Shown here piece after piece: positions 1 to 9,092 of a stretch of DNA of 64,000 nt. Below the pieces are notes generated by a model, which worked only from the letters and a program-made list of their open reading frames with translations, was not told the DNA's origin and did not search any database. The stretch comes from Lelliottia sp. JS-SCA-14 (lineage in GTDB: Bacteria; Pseudomonadota; Gammaproteobacteria; Enterobacterales; Enterobacteriaceae). The DNA lies in NCBI RefSeq assembly GCF_035593345.1, contig NZ_CP141606.1, forward strand, positions 3,658,001-3,722,000, in the 5' to 3' direction. The position numbers were made by a program, and so were the translations under genes. The stretch's first letter is position 1. Every line of letters begins with the position of its first letter.

Positions 1-262
1 TTTACAGGCATAAATATCCCTTTTAGGAAAATAATGAGTTCGTGACAGAGGCACTATAAGGATTCAGGAGGAGACGAATGGGGCAGAAATGAATAGCGAG
101 AAATGCATTTTTTGCACAGCTACCGTTTCGATGAGTGTAAGAGTTGGCAATCTTTGTAATATTGACTTACATCTTAGCGGTTTTATCACATCGTGCTTTT
201 TGTCGCTTTTCGGATTTTCTCCGATAGAATGTTTTCAAGGATACTCAACGACCGGAAGCCTG

Positions 263-877
263 ATGAATATTCCCCGAAAGCATGTCAACGATATAATCAA
301 CCACTTTATTAATAACACCCATCTGACGACAAAAATTAGCGTTTACAATCCAGGCGAAAACGACCGGACGCTGCTCGATGACGACTGCGTATTAATGGTT
401 ATTGAAGGGTATATTTCACTGGTTCGCGAAAAAGATGGCATTATCATGGCTTCTTTTGAAGGCCCTTACATCATAAAAATCTGCTCCTCGGGCGTATTTA
501 ATAAGATGCGTCTTAGTCAGGACAGTAACTTTTCCTATATCACCTGCAGACGTAGCGATTTTTATCAATACATCGGCGAGAAAGACCTTTGGTATAGCCT
601 GGTCCAGATTCTGGAATACAGCACCTGGCAGCTTTACTCTAAAATAGAGATGATGACCCACGGCAGCGTCTATGACAGCGTGAAGTTCTATTTGGGAAAA
701 CTAAACAGTCATCCCGCGCTATGTCAGAAAGAGAATGTTTGTCAATATATTGTTGTCAGAACGGGTTATGCAAAAAGCGGAGTGATGGCGATTCTGAATG
801 AATTACGGAAAGGAGGCTATATCACGATTGTGCGCGGTAAGTTAACCGGGTGCACTAAATTGCCAAATAAATTCTAA
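263..877 (+). CDS. IprA/YaiV-like winged-helix regulator
   Basis: Predicted cytoplasmic DNA-binding regulator of the CRP-like IprA (YaiV) group, known in enterics from work on peroxide resistance. The central part carries a cNMP-like fold segment (VLMVIEGYISLVREKDGI) and the C-terminus a winged helix with YAKSGVMAILNELRKGGYI. I chose the ATG at 263 because it gives 204 residues, close to the roughly 207 of E. coli YaiV, and GGAAG lies just upstream. The frame is open back to an ATG at 89, but those extra 58 residues are Cys-rich and look unlike the family. The gene converges on the LysR gene, with the palindrome CACGAGCGCTCGTG between the two stops. The target is unknown. Family assignment is fairly sure, the start less so. 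Confidence 0.72.
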   Translation: MNIPRKHVNDIINHFINNTHLTTKISVYNPGENDRTLLDDDCVLMVIEGYISLVREKDGIIMASFEGPYIIKICSSGVFNKMRLSQDSNFSYITCRRSDFYQYIGEKDLWYSLVQILEYSTWQLYSKIEMMTHGSVYDSVKFYLGKLNSHPALCQKENVCQYIVVRTGYAKSGVMAILNELRKGGYITIVRGKLTGCTKLPNKF

Positions 878-882
878 ATTAA

Positions 883-896
883 CACGAGCGCTCGTG
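883..896. terminator. 14-bp perfect palindrome between convergent genes
   Basis: CACGAGCGCTCGTG sits between the stop codons of the IprA-like and LysR-type genes. It could fold in either transcript and act as a weak bidirectional terminator, but there is no clear U-tract on either side, so it may instead be a protein site. Confidence 0.3.
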
Positions 897-903
897 ATCG
901 TTA

Positions 904-1767
904 TTAGAACAATTTGCTAATGTGCTTGATGATATTGGTTAGTTCTTCGTTGTGCTTAGCGCTCCGGCGCGAATAAAAGTAGGTGGTTATTCTGATGTCA
1001 TCGAGCAAGATGGTATGACTGCGGTTGATGTTCATCATCTCACAGGTGGTGAGCGGCAACAGCATGTACCCCGTGCCGTTGGCTGACATCAGCAGGAAGT
1101 CAAGGATGGAGCCGTTGACGCCGCGGATCCGCGGGGTGAAATGCACCGCCTTCTCCAGCACCCCGGACAGACGCATCTGCGCGCTGGTCACCATATTTTC
1201 CCTGACCAGCAGCGGTATTTCTGCCAGTTTTTCCGGGTCGTTTTTGAGCTCGCTGTTGGTTATTAATAATAACGCGCTGCTGCTGTGGCTCTGGGCGACG
1301 ACGGTTTGCGGAACGGGAAAATGATGGTTACTGACGATCAACGTATTGTGGCCCAACTCTCCGGCATCAAAATCCTCTTGTGTAATTTTCCTGCGGCTCA
1401 GTTGATAAGGTAACAGGCTCTTTTTCAGGCTGGACTCAATAATATCTGCGGGGTTATCAGGGAACGAGCTGTCAAGGATAATCTGTGTGACATTCTTTTT
1501 CCGCGTGGTCCCCAGCCGGTCTTCAATATGCATTATCTTTCGATATAAAGGCTCGGTTTGCTCGTATATCTCGAGCGCATATTCCGTTGGCTTAAACAGT
1601 CCATGCTGGCGAATAAATAATTTTTCTCCAAAGAGTGTTTCGAGTTCGTTAATCGTTTTACCCAAAGGTGAACGTGTAATAAAAAGTTCTTCACAAGCTT
1701 TGTTTAGACATCGCTTCTCCATTACCGTCATGAAATATTTCAGTTTCTTTGTTAATAAGAAGTGCAT
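904..1767 (-). CDS. LysR-type transcriptional regulator
   Basis: A 287-residue protein with the LysR layout: an N-terminal helix-turn-helix at about residues 5–65 (LKYFMTVMEKRCLNKACEEL, then ITRSPLGKTINELE, then FIRQHG) and a C-terminal effector-binding region. The HTH is recognisable but the effector domain is divergent, and I cannot name the regulon. It is transcribed away from the adhesin gene, with a 454-bp AT-rich gap between them, so it is a candidate regulator of that adhesin. This link is inferred from position only. Confidence 0.75.
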   Translation of the reverse strand: MHFLLTKKLKYFMTVMEKRCLNKACEELFITRSPLGKTINELETLFGEKLFIRQHGLFKPTEYALEIYEQTEPLYRKIMHIEDRLGTTRKKNVTQIILDSSFPDNPADIIESSLKKSLLPYQLSRRKITQEDFDAGELGHNTLIVSNHHFPVPQTVVAQSHSSSALLLITNSELKNDPEKLAEIPLLVRENMVTSAQMRLSGVLEKAVHFTPRIRGVNGSILDFLLMSANGTGYMLLPLTTCEMMNINRSHTILLDDIRITTYFYSRRSAKHNEELTNIIKHISKLF

Positions 1768-2221
1768 CAGTCTTTCCCCTTATCTACCCTAAAATTCATT
1801 GCAGTCCGCATCATCATATTGATGTGTGATGGAATAGCAAATGCTGTTTATTTTCTCTCTGTGCCTTTGATAAATGTAAATTATCATGTTAGTCCAGGTT
1901 ATATGAGCAACTTCTGCCCAAACCCGTGCAAGATTGGACCGGTCTAAGAATTTTCGGATATCGTTAATGTCACGCGGATTAACCTGGCTTCACGGAAATA
2001 ATTTTAAACATCTCACGTTCAAATCTGGAAGTGCGTCATGTAGCGTTTTTTTATTGCAGGTCAGTGTGGTAAATAGTGTGGTGAAAATGGCGGGGCTAAT
2101 ATTTTATTAAAGACAACTGTATTTATCGACGTGGCATTAAACAATGTCTCTCTGAGCCTCCGCTCTGGCAAAAGCTTTATCCAACTCACCGCAGTGATTC
2201 TTGTAAATAGGTTATATTCGC
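1768..2221. other. AT-rich intergenic region upstream of inverse autotransporter
   Basis: About 450 bp between divergently transcribed lysR and the adhesin gene. Short open frames here lack ribosome sites or family resemblance. It should contain both promoters; I could not identify a convincing pair of −35/−10 boxes. The AT-rich composition is compatible with H-NS/StpA binding. Confidence 0.4.
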
Positions 2222-5200
2222 ATGTATAAAAAAAGAATCCCGCCGACTCCGGCGGGCTATATTCGGCAGTGGCTGATATGGACGCAAATTGCGCTACAGA
2301 TTATTTTTCCTTTTTTTACCGTCTTTCCTGCCAGCGCCGGGGAAGTCAAGGATGACGGGCAGGAATACGCCTCCCTGAGCGACAATATTAATCAGGTTGC
2401 CAGCACGCTGGCGGCAAATAATCTCCAGCAAAGCCTCTCTCAGGCTAAAGGCAACCTGGTCTCCGGCGTCACCTCCTCGGCGTCGTCCTCCGCGCAGGCG
2501 TGGCTCAGCCAGTTTGGCACCGCGAAAGTGCAGCTGAATGTCGACCAGGACGGCAACTGGGATCAAAGCTCGCTGGATCTGCTGGTTCCGCTTTACGATG
2601 ACAAAAAATCCATGCTGTTCAGCCAGTTTGGTTTGCGTAAACCCGACGATCGATTGACGACCAACCTCGGGATGGGGGTGCGAACCTTTTATCTCGACAA
2701 CTGGATGCTGGGCGGCAACGCCTTCTTTGATGATGACATGACGGGCAAAAACCGCCGCGTGGGGTTCGGGGCGGAAGCCTGGACCAACTTCCTGAAACTC
2801 TCAGCCAACGGCTATCTGGGCACCACCCAGTGGCACAGCTCCCGCGACTTTGACGACTACAACGAAAAACCTGCCGATGGTTTTGATATTCGGGCCGAGG
2901 CATATCTCCCCGCACTTCCGCAGCTGGGCGCAAAAGTCATTTATGAAAAGTACTACGGCGATAAAGTGGCACTGTTTGATAAAGATGACCTGCAAAAAAA
3001 TCCGTCTGCCGTCACCATCGGCGTGAACTATACCCCCGTTCCGTTGATCACCGTGGGCACCAACTATCGCCGCGGTCAGGACGACATGAACGATATGCAG
3101 TTTCAGGTCGATATGCGATTCGACTTTGGCCACGACTGGCGTTATCAGCTCTCCCCGGACAACGTGGCGCTGCAGCGCAGCCTGGCGGGAAGCCGTTACG
3201 ATGTGGTCGAGCGTAACAACCAGATCGTGATGCAATATCAGAAGAAAGAGACTCAGGGCGTAACCACCCTGCTGATGACGGCCCTCACGGATTACAGCCC
3301 GGCGGATGGTCTGGCGCAGAACACGCTCCAGGTTCAGGCGCTGGATGCCAAAGGGGATAAGGTCAAAGGCGCGCCTGTGGCCTGGTCCGCCTCCGGCAAC
3401 GCGAAGCTGGACAGAACCGCCGGCTCAACGGATGCCGAAGGGATGATGACGATTAATATTTCCGATGCTCAGAATGAAATCGTCAACGTCACCGCCACCA
3501 GCGGCAGCGCCTCCACCACTCTCCCGTCGCACTTTAACGAGGTCAAAGCGGCGAAACTGGTGCTGACGGTGGATAAAAACGGCAGCTTCGCCAACGGCCA
3601 GGCGACGGACGATGCCACGGTTCGCGTATCGGACATCAACAATCATCCGGTGGCGAACACCAAAGTCGCCTGGGCGCTTGAGGCTCCGGCGAAGCTCGCG
3701 GAATCTCAGGCGGTCACGGATGCCGAGGGGCTGGCGCACGTCAAAGCCACCTCCCTGGTGCCGGGTGAATCTGTGCTGTCGGTCAGTTCGGGCGATCTGT
3801 CCGACCAGAAAACGTTGCAGTTTGTCGTCAACGCCGAACAGGCCAAAATCACCGACTTTAGCGTCACCGTCGATAACAGCCCCGCCAACGGCAAAACGCA
3901 AAACAGCGCGCTGATAACCGTAAAAGATCCCTCCGGAAATCCGGTCAAAGACCAGCCGGTAACGGTGAAAGCGGACAAATCGACGGTCGCGTTTGGCGCA
4001 CCGGCCAAAGCGCGCGCGGCGACGCCGGGCCAGACCGATGACAAAGGGGAGCTGCGCGTCTCATTCAGCGACACGGTAGCCGAAAGCGTGCAGCTCACCG
4101 CCACGCTCAGCAACGGCGACAGCAAGCAGACGCAGGCGACCTTCGTGGCCGACAGCGAAAGCGCGACGTTACACGACCTTAAGGTGACGAAAGACGGCGC
4201 GCTGGCGAACGGCACCGATGCCGACCACGCAGAGGTGACGGTGCTCGACGGCCAGGGCAATCCCCTCGCTAACCAGCTGATCACCTGGAGCGCGACCCCG
4301 CAGGGCACCACCTTCCTGCCCGCCAGAACCAGCACCACCGACAGCGCGGGTAAAGCGCAGATCGGCTACACCAGCAAGATCGCGCAAACCATCCAGCTGA
4401 CCGCCACGCTCGCCAACGGCGAAAAAGCCAGCACCGCGTCGCTTTTCGTCCCGGATGCCAACAGCGAGCAGATTAAAACCTACACCGTCACCGGCGGGGC
4501 GGTAGCGAACGGCACCGCCACCAACAGCGCCACGGTCATCGTGACCGATAGCTTTAACAACCCGGTCACGAGTGAGAAAGTGACCTGGACGCTCTCCGGC
4601 ACGGCGGTCGGGTCGGAGCCGGAAAGCACCACCGATGCCGCCGGTAAAGCCTCCATCACCCTCACCGACACTAAAGCGGAGACCGTAGGCGTGAAGGTGG
4701 CCCTGAAAAATGGCGCCACTGAAACTCAGGACTCGGTGTTTGTCGCCGACAGCGAGCACGCGCTCATCACCTCATTGCAGGTGACAAAGGACGGCAGCCC
4801 GGCGGATAACAAAACGCCTGACACGGCAAAAATCGTGGTGATGGATAGCCACAATAATCCGGTGAAAGATGCAGTGGTGACCTGGACGTTCGACAGCGCC
4901 TCAGTCACCGCCCCCGCCACCAGCAAGACCAATAAAGACGGCGAAGCCAGCGTGGACTACACGGATGCCATCGCCGAGTCGGTTAATCTCACCGCCTCCC
5001 TGGCAAACGGTGAGCATAAAAGCGTGGCAAGTCAGTTTGTCGCCGATGTCTCCTCCGCCAAAGTGGCGCTTGCGATGCTTAAAGATGGGGAGTTAGCCGA
5101 TGGGCAAAAAGCGGACGTGGTCAAAGCGGTGGTGACGGATGCGCTGGGCCATACGCTGGCGAATCAGACCATCACCTGGAGCACTGGCAGCACCACGGCT

Positions 5201-6244
5201 TCCGTTGAGCCGACCAGCCAGACGAACATCACCGGTGAGTCGCAGGTGACCGTCACTGATACCGTCGGGGAAGCGGTGAACATCACCGCCACACTCGCCA
5301 ACCAGGCCACGGCGTCGCAGACGGCGAGCTTCACCTCGCACAGCGTGACGGCGATCCAGCAATACCGTAGCCCGCAGAAGGCGGACGGCAGCGGGCAGAT
5401 CTACTTCACGGCGACGGTGACCAACGAAAAAGGGGCGCCGGTAAAAGATTCTCCGGTCACCTTTAGCACCACGGGTCATGGCGTGCTAAGCGCCACCACG
5501 ATGAATACGGATGGGAACGGCGAAGCAGAGGTCATAGAGACCGATGTAACGCCGGAAGTGGTGACGGTGACGGCGAAATCTGCGGATTACGCGCTGGATG
5601 CCGGGAAAAGCACCACCGGGGAGTTTACCCAGGATCAGATCACCGCCCTGACCGCGAACGGCAAGAGTTTTGCCCCTGACGCCGGGTTCCCGAAAACCGG
5701 CTTCCTCTCGGGGAGCTTTACGCTGGAGATCGGCAATACAACGGCGAACAACGCCAACTATACCTATACCAGCGATAACAGCTGGCTACGGCCTGACAGC
5801 ACGCCCGGTAAGTACATCATGGCGTCGCCCCCGACCGTCGACATGAAAACCGTGACCCTGACGGCCACGCCAAAATCCGGCCAGGGGCAGCCGCTCACCT
5901 ATGTCGTGCACCTCGATCACTGGTTTACCAACATCGCGCGGTCATCGAAAGATCCGACGATCGCCGATCAGGACTGTCTCAATAAAGGGATGACCATCCC
6001 GGGTTACAAATTACTGTCCGATGTGCCTCCCAGCAGTCAGGGTGTGCGTGCTGTCGGCAGTTTGTGGGGAGAATGGGGCGATCTGAGCACCTACAGCAAC
6101 TGGTCGACGGCCAGTACCGCCCAGTCGATGTGGGCGGCGGAGGATGGCGTTCACGAAACCCGCATTTTCGTCCACTGGCGTGATGGCTACGTGAACGAGA
6201 ACATCCCGTCCGACAATATGGACGAGGTGTGTCTGGCGTTCTAA
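2222..6244 (+). CDS. Inverse autotransporter adhesin (intimin/invasin family)
   Basis: A 1,340-residue outer-membrane adhesin. Residues 1–40 form a signal peptide with a long hydrophobic core (LQIIFPFFTVFPASAG). Residues about 45–345 are the inverse-autotransporter barrel (motifs LDLLVPLYDD, GMGVRTFYLDNWMLGGNAFF, GFGAEAW, GTNYRRGQDD). About eight Big-1 Ig-like repeats follow (roughly 346–1140), each with an A/D-NG-T…A…V(T/R)V.D…PV pattern. The end has an invasin D3-like domain and a lectin-like tip with two cysteines (DQDC and DEVC, residues about 1250–1340), the usual disulphide of the intimin tip. No LysM domain is seen before the barrel. The barrel inserts through BAM and exports the downstream repeats to the surface. 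A single gene with a lysR neighbour; the receptor is unknown. Confidence 0.92.
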   Translation: MYKKRIPPTPAGYIRQWLIWTQIALQIIFPFFTVFPASAGEVKDDGQEYASLSDNINQVASTLAANNLQQSLSQAKGNLVSGVTSSASSSAQAWLSQFGTAKVQLNVDQDGNWDQSSLDLLVPLYDDKKSMLFSQFGLRKPDDRLTTNLGMGVRTFYLDNWMLGGNAFFDDDMTGKNRRVGFGAEAWTNFLKLSANGYLGTTQWHSSRDFDDYNEKPADGFDIRAEAYLPALPQLGAKVIYEKYYGDKVALFDKDDLQKNPSAVTIGVNYTPVPLITVGTNYRRGQDDMNDMQFQVDMRFDFGHDWRYQLSPDNVALQRSLAGSRYDVVERNNQIVMQYQKKETQGVTTLLMTALTDYSPADGLAQNTLQVQALDAKGDKVKGAPVAWSASGNAKLDRTAGSTDAEGMMTINISDAQNEIVNVTATSGSASTTLPSHFNEVKAAKLVLTVDKNGSFANGQATDDATVRVSDINNHPVANTKVAWALEAPAKLAESQAVTDAEGLAHVKATSLVPGESVLSVSSGDLSDQKTLQFVVNAEQAKITDFSVTVDNSPANGKTQNSALITVKDPSGNPVKDQPVTVKADKSTVAFGAPAKARAATPGQTDDKGELRVSFSDTVAESVQLTATLSNGDSKQTQATFVADSESATLHDLKVTKDGALANGTDADHAEVTVLDGQGNPLANQLITWSATPQGTTFLPARTSTTDSAGKAQIGYTSKIAQTIQLTATLANGEKASTASLFVPDANSEQIKTYTVTGGAVANGTATNSATVIVTDSFNNPVTSEKVTWTLSGTAVGSEPESTTDAAGKASITLTDTKAETVGVKVALKNGATETQDSVFVADSEHALITSLQVTKDGSPADNKTPDTAKIVVMDSHNNPVKDAVVTWTFDSASVTAPATSKTNKDGEASVDYTDAIAESVNLTASLANGEHKSVASQFVADVSSAKVALAMLKDGELADGQKADVVKAVVTDALGHTLANQTITWSTGSTTASVEPTSQTNITGESQVTVTDTVGEAVNITATLANQATASQTASFTSHSVTAIQQYRSPQKADGSGQIYFTATVTNEKGAPVKDSPVTFSTTGHGVLSATTMNTDGNGEAEVIETDVTPEVVTVTAKSADYALDAGKSTTGEFTQDQITALTANGKSFAPDAGFPKTGFLSGSFTLEIGNTTANNANYTYTSDNSWLRPDSTPGKYIMASPPTVDMKTVTLTATPKSGQGQPLTYVVHLDHWFTNIARSSKDPTIADQDCLNKGMTIPGYKLLSDVPPSSQGVRAVGSLWGEWGDLSTYSNWSTASTAQSMWAAEDGVHETRIFVHWRDGYVNENIPSDNMDEVCLAF

Positions 6245-6393
6245 GCAGCAGAGAAGACTGGCGTTCGCACCGTGGGCGGACGCCAGACTCAGACCCCGTT
6301 GATCCACTTACAGTTTTATCCTAAAGCCATGCCGCTTCGCTCGTGCCATCCTTAATCACGCTCATAACATGAATAACGTGAATTGAGGATATT

Positions 6394-6750
6394 ATGAAAA
6401 AGACAATTATCGCATTATCTGCACTTCTGCTGGCTTCCCCTGTTTTTGCCGCAACCACACACGCAACCGACGACACCGTTGCCGCCGCGAAAGCGAACGC
6501 TAACGACGCGAAGCAAAAACTGCATGAAGAGCAGAACAAAGGTGAAGAGCTGAAGCTCAAAAACCAGCACGCCGCTGAAGGCAAAAGCGAGAGCTTTGGC
6601 AGCAAGGTGAGTGAGGATTCCCAGAAGGCATGGCACAAAACCAAAGAAGGTACCGAGAAAGGTTGGGATGCCACCAAAGAAGGGACCGAGAAAGGCTGGA
6701 ATAAAACCAAAGAAGGCGCATCTTCTCTGGAAAAGAAAGTCACCGAGTAA
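6394..6750 (+). CDS. Small exported protein with 11-residue LEA-like repeats
   Basis: 118 residues. Residues 1–19 are a clear signal peptide (MKKTIIALSALLLASPVFA), so the mature protein is periplasmic. The mature part is rich in Lys, Glu, Ala and Thr and has no cysteine. From about residue 82 it repeats with an 11-residue period (TKEGTEKGWDA, TKEGTEKGWNK, TKEGASSLEKK), the periodicity typical of group-3 LEA and other desiccation-type amphipathic helices. GAGG lies 8 nt before the ATG and a strong terminator follows the stop. I do not recognise a named family; a periplasmic stress or membrane-protective role is inference. Confidence 0.75.
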   Translation: MKKTIIALSALLLASPVFAATTHATDDTVAAAKANANDAKQKLHEEQNKGEELKLKNQHAAEGKSESFGSKVSEDSQKAWHKTKEGTEKGWDATKEGTEKGWNKTKEGASSLEKKVTE

Positions 6751-6765
6751 GTTATCTCCCCCGAA

Positions 6766-6790
6766 AAGGCCGCCATCGCGGCCTTTTTTA
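6766..6790 (+). terminator. Rho-independent terminator of the LEA-like gene
   Basis: Perfect 8-bp stem AAGGCCGC / GCGGCCTT with a CATC loop followed by a run of T, 15 bp after the stop codon. Confidence 0.85.
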
Positions 6791-6815
6791 TTTGCAGGCA
6801 GGTGCGGTCTGCATT

Positions 6816-7664
6816 GCCCGGTGGCGCTGCGCTTACCGGGCCTACAAAAGCCAGTTCGGAGGGTTTTGTAGGCCGGGTAAGGCGAAGCCGCCACCCGGCG
6901 CATACACCGCTGCGGCCCCAATTCGCCCGGTGGCGCTGCGCTTACCGGGCCTACAAAGTCCAGTTCGGAGGGTTTCGTAGGCCGGGTAAGGCGAAGCCGC
7001 CACCCGGCGCAAACGCCGCTGCGGCCTCAATTGCCCGGTGGCGCTGCGCTTACCGGGCCTACAAAGGCCAGTTCGGATGGTTTTGTAGGCCGGGTAAGGC
7101 GTAGCCGCCACCCGGCGCAAACACCGCTGCGGCCCCAATTCGCCCGATGGCGCTGCGCTTACCGGGCCTACAAAGTCCAGTTCGGAGGGTTTTGTAGGCC
7201 GGGTAAGGCGAAGCCGCCACCCGGCGCAAACACCGCTGCGGCCCTAATTCACCCGGTGGCGCTGCGCTTACCGGGCCTACAAAGGCCAGTTCGGAGGGTT
7301 TTGTAGGCCGGGTAAGGCGTAACCGCCACCCGGCGCAAACACCGCTGCGGCCCCAATTCGCCCGATGGCGCTGCGCTTACCGGGCCTACAAAGGCCAGTT
7401 CGGAGGGTTTTGTAGGCCGGGTAAGGCGAAGCCGCCACCCGGCGCAAACACCGCTGCGGCCCCAATTCGCCCGGTGGCGCTGCGCTTACCGGGCCTACAA
7501 AGTCCAGACCGGATGGTTTTGTAGGCCGGGTAAGGCGTAGCCGCCACCCGGCGCAAACACCGCTGCGGCCTCAATCGCCCGGTGGCGCTGCGCTTACCGG
7601 GCCTACAAAGACCAGCCCGGAGGGTTTTCGTAGGCTGGGTAAGGCGTAGCCGCCACCCGGCGCA
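6816..7664. repeat. Tandem array of eight ~109-bp REP-pair (BIME) units
   Basis: Eight units begin at 6816, 6925, 7033, 7142, 7251, 7360, 7469 and 7577, spaced 108–109 bp. Each holds two inverted REP-like palindromes: GCCCGGTGGCGCTGCGCTTA followed by CCGGGCCTAC, then TGTAGGCCGGGTAAGGCG followed by CCGCCACCCGGCGC. They are separated by a short linker (CAGTTCGGAGGGTT or close variants) and units are joined by CACCGCTGCGGCC-rich DNA. Units differ by a few substitutions (GGTGG/GATGG, CGAAGCC/CGTAGCC). This is a BIME-type array; such elements bind gyrase, IHF or Pol I and stabilise mRNA 3' ends. Open frames across it are artefacts. Confidence 0.93.
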
Positions 7665-7699
7665 AACAGCGAAAGTCTCAACTTTATTTCCCCTCACCC

Positions 7700-7728
7700 C
7701 GAATAAATCTCCCTCCCCGTGCGTTTAC
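7700..7728 (+). promoter_or_regulatory. Candidate ECF sigma promoter of the yceI-like gene
   Basis: CGAATA at 7700–7705, 15 nt, then GCGTTTAC at 7721–7728, ending 29 bp before the ATG at 7758. The same two blocks with exactly the same spacing occur in front of the TPR–sigma–anti-sigma operon on the other strand (10246–10218). A −35/−10 pair of an ECF-type promoter is the simplest reading; sigma assignment is inference. Confidence 0.6.
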
Positions 7729-7757
7729 CCCTTGCCCGCATACTGGAGATCCGCCCG

Positions 7758-8309
7758 ATGATTCGCCCTTTGATATTTGTGCTCGCCCTGCTCTCTCCTG
7801 CCCTTTACGCGCAGCCGGTCAGCTATGTCATCAACACCGAGAAAACCCCCATTACCCTCTCGTGGCACGCCTTCGGCGGTATCCTCTCCTGGGCCAATCT
7901 CAACGGCGTGACCGGGAACGTCACCCTGGATCCGAAGAATGAGTTCAGCGATCGCATCGAGGTCACCATCCCCGTCTCGACGCTGGTGGCGTCCAACCGC
8001 CTGCTCACCTGGCAGCTCAAGAGCGATATGTTTTTCGACGCCGCGCGCTACCCCACGATCCAGTTCAACAGCACGCGAATCGTCACGCTCGGCGACGGGC
8101 GTTTCAGGGTGTTTGGCTCACTCAAGGTCAGGGACATTACCCGCCCGGTGATCCTGGAGGCGACGCTGGAAGAGCACAAAGCGCAGGAGTCCATCTCGCT
8201 GCACGCCACCACCGCCATCTCACGATCCGCCTATCAGATGGATAAATTCGCGATGGTGGTGGATGACCGCATCAATATTAACATTGAGATCCAGGCCAGC
8301 GCCTCATAG
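7758..8309 (+). CDS. YceI-family periplasmic protein
   Basis: 183 residues: a signal peptide (MIRPLIFVLALLSPALYA) and then a YceI-like lipocalin-type barrel (YVINTEKTPITLSWHAFGG, LNGVTGNVTLDP, FNSTRIVTLGDGRFRVFGSL, ISRSAYQMDKFAMVVDD). YceI proteins are periplasmic and can bind isoprenoid-type lipids. I chose the ATG at 7758, after CTGGAGAT, because the open frame's earlier start would lie inside the candidate promoter. The gene converges on the anti-sigma gene with a 6-bp overlap of the coding ends. It shares its upstream element with the sigma operon, so it is probably a target of this ECF factor. Ligand unknown. Confidence 0.85.
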   Translation: MIRPLIFVLALLSPALYAQPVSYVINTEKTPITLSWHAFGGILSWANLNGVTGNVTLDPKNEFSDRIEVTIPVSTLVASNRLLTWQLKSDMFFDAARYPTIQFNSTRIVTLGDGRFRVFGSLKVRDITRPVILEATLEEHKAQESISLHATTAISRSAYQMDKFAMVVDDRININIEIQASAS

Positions 8310-9092
8310 CAGCGCCAGCTGCAGCTGACGCGCGCTGGCCTTAAGCTGCGTCGCCGGGTTGCGACCAATCAGCACAAACTGATAGTCCCTGTCGCGCCAC
8401 CAGGCGACATTCATCCCGTGCCGCTGTTCGTTGCTGATATCGGTCACATCCCCCTGCTCAAGGGGGGAAATACACAACGCCATCGGCCCGAAATCCGCAT
8501 GCATCCAGACGATCTGAGCGATCGCCGTGCTCTCGTAGCGCAGCATGCGGATCATCTTCAGCTCCGCATCGGCCAGAGCCAGCTGCAGCTCACTCACTTT
8601 CAGGCCAATATCCTCGGCGGTACGCACGATCCCCCTTGCAATGAGCGGCGGTGAGCTGTCCACATCCAGCAGAGTTTCGGCGCTGTAGAGCGACATGTAC
8701 TGCGCCTCAAGATCGCGAATACGTTCGTTCTCCGTGTGCAACGCCACCGACGGACGCGCCAGATAGCCGAGCCCGGAACCGATCAGCAGAAAACCGACGG
8801 ACGCGGCGATAAGCGCGCGGCGGCTGACACCGGGCCGGGACGCCGGGGTGTTTGCCAGCCAGGTCTCCAGCCGTTCCTCCATCTGCGCCGACGGCGCCTC
8901 TTCCAGCAAAGGCGCAAACGCGCGCTGATAATCCTGATGGCTGGTTTTCAGCTCCTCCGTGCGCGCCGAGAGCCGCTCGTCGTGGGCAAGCTGCTCTGCA
9001 AAGACGCGGGCGTCGTTGGGGTCCATCTCACCATCCAGCCAGGCGACAATCGCATCGTCCTGATAAGGAGGCGTAAAACGTAACGATTTCAA
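8304..9092 (-). CDS. Membrane anti-sigma factor
   Basis: 262 residues. The N-terminal cytoplasmic part (about 1–85) has an anti-sigma layout (IVAWLDGEMDPNDARVFAEQ), one membrane segment follows at about 92–112 (ALIAASVGFLLIGSGLGYLA), and the rest is periplasmic. No zinc-binding HxxxCxxC pattern is present, so it is not a classic ZAS protein. It begins with TTG overlapping the TGA of the sigma gene (TTGA), implying translational coupling. It should hold the ECF factor inactive at the membrane until an envelope signal arrives. Family role is well supported by gene order; the signal is unknown. Confidence 0.82.
   Translation of the reverse strand: MKSLRFTPPYQDDAIVAWLDGEMDPNDARVFAEQLAHDERLSARTEELKTSHQDYQRAFAPLLEEAPSAQMEERLETWLANTPASRPGVSRRALIAASVGFLLIGSGLGYLARPSVALHTENERIRDLEAQYMSLYSAETLLDVDSSPPLIARGIVRTAEDIGLKVSELQLALADAELKMIRMLRYESTAIAQIVWMHADFGPMALCISPLEQGDVTDISNEQRHGMNVAWWRDRDYQFVLIGRNPATQLKASARQLQLALL

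Noticed and set aside
1762..1947. 61-codon frame in the lysR–adhesin gap
   Set aside because: Overlaps the lysR start on the other strand, no ribosome site, no family features.
6816..7664. CRISPR-like regular repeats
   Set aside because: The repeat units are themselves paired palindromes, the segments between them are also repeated, and no unique spacers or cas genes occur. This is a BIME array.
6792..7697. Several overlapping open frames of 60–100 codons on both strands
   Set aside because: They arise from the repeated REP units and read the same Arg/Pro/Gly-rich peptides over and over; no ribosome sites.
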